This document shows positions 3,928 to 5,392 of a stretch of 5,392 nucleotides of DNA, piece after piece. This DNA is from an uncultured Bacteroidales bacterium (GTDB lineage Bacteria > Bacteroidota > Bacteroidia > Bacteroidales > F082): contig CAMKAR010000163.1 in assembly GCA_946410535.1 (NCBI GenBank), positions 1 through 5,392 of the forward strand. The letters run 5' to 3'. Position 1 is the first letter of the stretch. Each line of letters begins with the position of its first letter. The position numbers were made by a program, and so were the translations under genes. The notes below the pieces were generated by a model, which was given only the letters and a program-made list of their open reading frames with translations, was not told where the DNA came from and made no database searches.

Positions 3928-5392
3928 ATGAAACATTTGACTCGAATAGCGACACTCATGGCACTCACCCTGTCGTTGGCAACCTCAACGATGGCTGAAA
4001 TGACATCGCAGCCCAATGCCATCGAAAAAGACACTGTGGTAAAAAAGTTCAGGGAATACATCGACACGGTGCCCGATCTTATTGAACAGAACAGCACACG
4101 AACGGTGTTCAAGAATTTCTTGGAACTGAACAACATCATCGAAGATTCCATCGTCGACTCAAGCCACCCAGGACTTTCCAAAGACAGCATCATCACGCAG
4201 TATCGCGACGAAATGCTATCCATCCTGGTCAAGAAGCTGGACCAAATCACAGAAAAGCCGAAAGAAGAACCCACTGTGGAAAGCCATGCCCAATGGTTTC
4301 TGAAACAATGGAAATGGACAGCATCGATTGCTGGCATGCTGCTGGCCTTACTACTCTTCATCCTATGGGCCAGGGGCAGGAAGAAGCGGAAAAAGGCTTA
4401 CGAGGAAACCCTAACCAAGGCCACGGCAAGCAACAGCGAAGACCCAGGCTTTGTGGTGCGTCGCAAGACCACATCAATCATGCAAAAGCAAAGCCTCGAC
4501 GATGTGTACAACAACGGCAACTACTTGGTCATTAATTGTGCCGAATTCTGCGCCGACTCTGCGGTAACCAAGATCTACATCAAGAACACCTGCATCATCG
4601 GCATCTACAACATGTATGCGGAAGACCTGCGCAACCCCGACAATCCCAAAGAGGACGGATGCATGGTGTTGGGACGTTGGGTTCACGACGAGAGAAGAGA
4701 TGAATATGCGGTGTCCTTGGAGGAGGTCATTTTGCCTGGCGACGATGCCATCTTTTCCGAATACAACCTGAATTTTGGAGGCAACATCAAGGCGAATGTC
4801 ATGAAAACACTCAAAAAACTCCGTCGCGAAACCGAATTGCAATATGACCTGACTTGTTGGGTACACTCTCACCCTGGATTAGGCGTATTCTTCAGCAACA
4901 ACGACAACAACGTGCACTTGATGCACAAGCACCCCACGCACCCCAAGTTCCTGACCGCCATCGTCATCGACATCCTTACACCCGAACAGGAGCTTGGCAT
5001 ATTCACCTTCAAACACGACGAAAGCATCAATTCGAAAAACGACCTAAAGAAGATGTACTCGTTGGTGGAATGGTACACGTGGGCGCTTGGAAGCAAACGC
5101 GACAACAAGCGCAACTCGTTCAGGAGCGAAGACCAATACAACACGCTGGCAGAAGCCAAGTCACACACAAACGAATGTTACTGCACCGAGCTCACCAATG
5201 GCATCGTTGTCGACATGGAAAAAATGACAGCCTTGGAAAAGCGCGAGTTGGTCTATTTTGTGCATGGCTTCACCAACAACGATGCCAATCGCATCTCGTG
5301 TGTCGCCGTGCAAATCGACCAAGCCGAATCGATACCCGACTTCGACCTTGTCGGATGTTTCGTAGTGGTCACGAACTTCAGCCTACCCTCCA
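3928..5392 (+). CDS. Membrane-anchored JAB/MPN+ (JAMM) isopeptidase, 3' end outside window
   Basis: The frame is open from ATG 3928 to the right edge, 488 residues so far. A signal peptide (1-23, cleavage after the Met-Ala at 22-23) precedes a helical, charged periplasmic segment (24-128). One transmembrane helix follows (about 130-148, starting WTASIAGMLL), with a strong stop-transfer cluster (RGRKKRKK, 149-156), so the remainder lies in the cytoplasm. The JAB domain spans about 205-370. Glu242 in EDGCMVLG matches the catalytic Glu of the EvxGxLxG strand. HSHPGLGVFFSNND (313-326) supplies H313, H315, S323 and D326 in exact JAMM spacing (HxHx7Sx2D), so it should bind zinc and be active. The modifier ends in a bare Gly, so the likely job is removing it from conjugates rather than maturing it. 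Residues about 415-488, with a CYC at 417-419, are a further part I cannot assign. The gene starts 7 nt after the previous stop. JAB proteins in related loci are usually soluble, so the anchor is notable. Confidence 0.94.
   Translation, partial: MKHLTRIATLMALTLSLATSTMAEMTSQPNAIEKDTVVKKFREYIDTVPDLIEQNSTRTVFKNFLELNNIIEDSIVDSSHPGLSKDSIITQYRDEMLSILVKKLDQITEKPKEEPTVESHAQWFLKQWKWTASIAGMLLALLLFILWARGRKKRKKAYEETLTKATASNSEDPGFVVRRKTTSIMQKQSLDDVYNNGNYLVINCAEFCADSAVTKIYIKNTCIIGIYNMYAEDLRNPDNPKEDGCMVLGRWVHDERRDEYAVSLEEVILPGDDAIFSEYNLNFGGNIKANVMKTLKKLRRETELQYDLTCWVHSHPGLGVFFSNNDNNVHLMHKHPTHPKFLTAIVIDILTPEQELGIFTFKHDESINSKNDLKKMYSLVEWYTWALGSKRDNKRNSFRSEDQYNTLAEAKSHTNECYCTELTNGIVVDMEKMTALEKRELVYFVHGFTNNDANRISCVAVQIDQAESIPDFDLVGCFVVVTNFSLPS

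Noticed and set aside
3912..4361. Minus-strand open frame of 149 codons opposite the start of the JAB gene
   Set aside because: Ser/Met/Phe-rich antisense product. The + frame carries a signal peptide and a TM helix and leads into an intact JAMM motif.
1..5392. CRISPR array, tRNA/rRNA genes, insertion sequence or terminator
   Set aside because: No regularly spaced repeats, RNA-gene signatures, transposase motifs or hairpin plus T-tract were seen. Nearly all bases are coding in one direction.
854..5392. PRTRC plasmid-type system as an explanation for the Ubl/E2/JAB set
   Set aside because: PRTRC loci combine Ubl-, E2- and JAB-like genes with ParB- and ThiF-like genes, but none of their hallmark ParB-like proteins is present. 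The exported and membrane-anchored genes here do not fit that layout.

Overview
The window looks like part of one compact, co-directional operon on the + strand of a Bacteroidota genome, probably Bacteroidales. Three things suggest this. The genes lack Shine-Dalgarno sequences and instead have A-rich leaders before their start codons. Codons tend to end in C (aac, atc, gac, acc). The signal peptides and the 'YL..HPNG' helical motif are typical of this phylum. Genus cannot be set from the sequence alone. Genes run off both edges, and no promoter or terminator is visible.

Layout: (1) 1-456, the C-terminal part of an unrecognised soluble protein. (2) 506-829, a 107-residue ubiquitin-like protein (Ubl) whose last 22 residues align without gaps to the end of eukaryotic ubiquitin and which ends directly in glycine. 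(3) 854-1522, an E2-like conjugating enzyme with an HPN motif and catalytic Cys130. (4) 1519-2634, a secreted protein with a beta-rich N-terminal half, a coiled coil and two Cys clusters. (5) 2637-3920, a type I membrane protein whose N-terminal domain appears paralogous to that of gene 4, with a strongly basic tail on the cytoplasmic side. (6) 3928 to the right edge, a protein with a signal peptide, a periplasmic segment, one transmembrane helix and a cytoplasmic JAB/MPN+ (JAMM) isopeptidase domain with all motif residues present. Gene spacing is 49, 24, -4, 2 and 7 nt.

Interpretation: this is a bacterial ubiquitin-like conjugation locus (Ubl + E2 + JAB deconjugase). It is comparable in logic to the known Bil (BilA-D) antiphage loci and to the prokaryotic Ubl/E2/JAB/E1 neighbourhoods described by comparative genomics. 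It differs in being built around the envelope: the deubiquitinase-like enzyme is membrane-anchored and is encoded with two related exported proteins. A plausible model is that periplasmic domains sense or assemble at the envelope, while Ubl conjugation and removal take place on the cytoplasmic face. No E1-like adenylating enzyme is inside the window. It is expected just outside, most likely downstream, and its presence or absence is the main open question.
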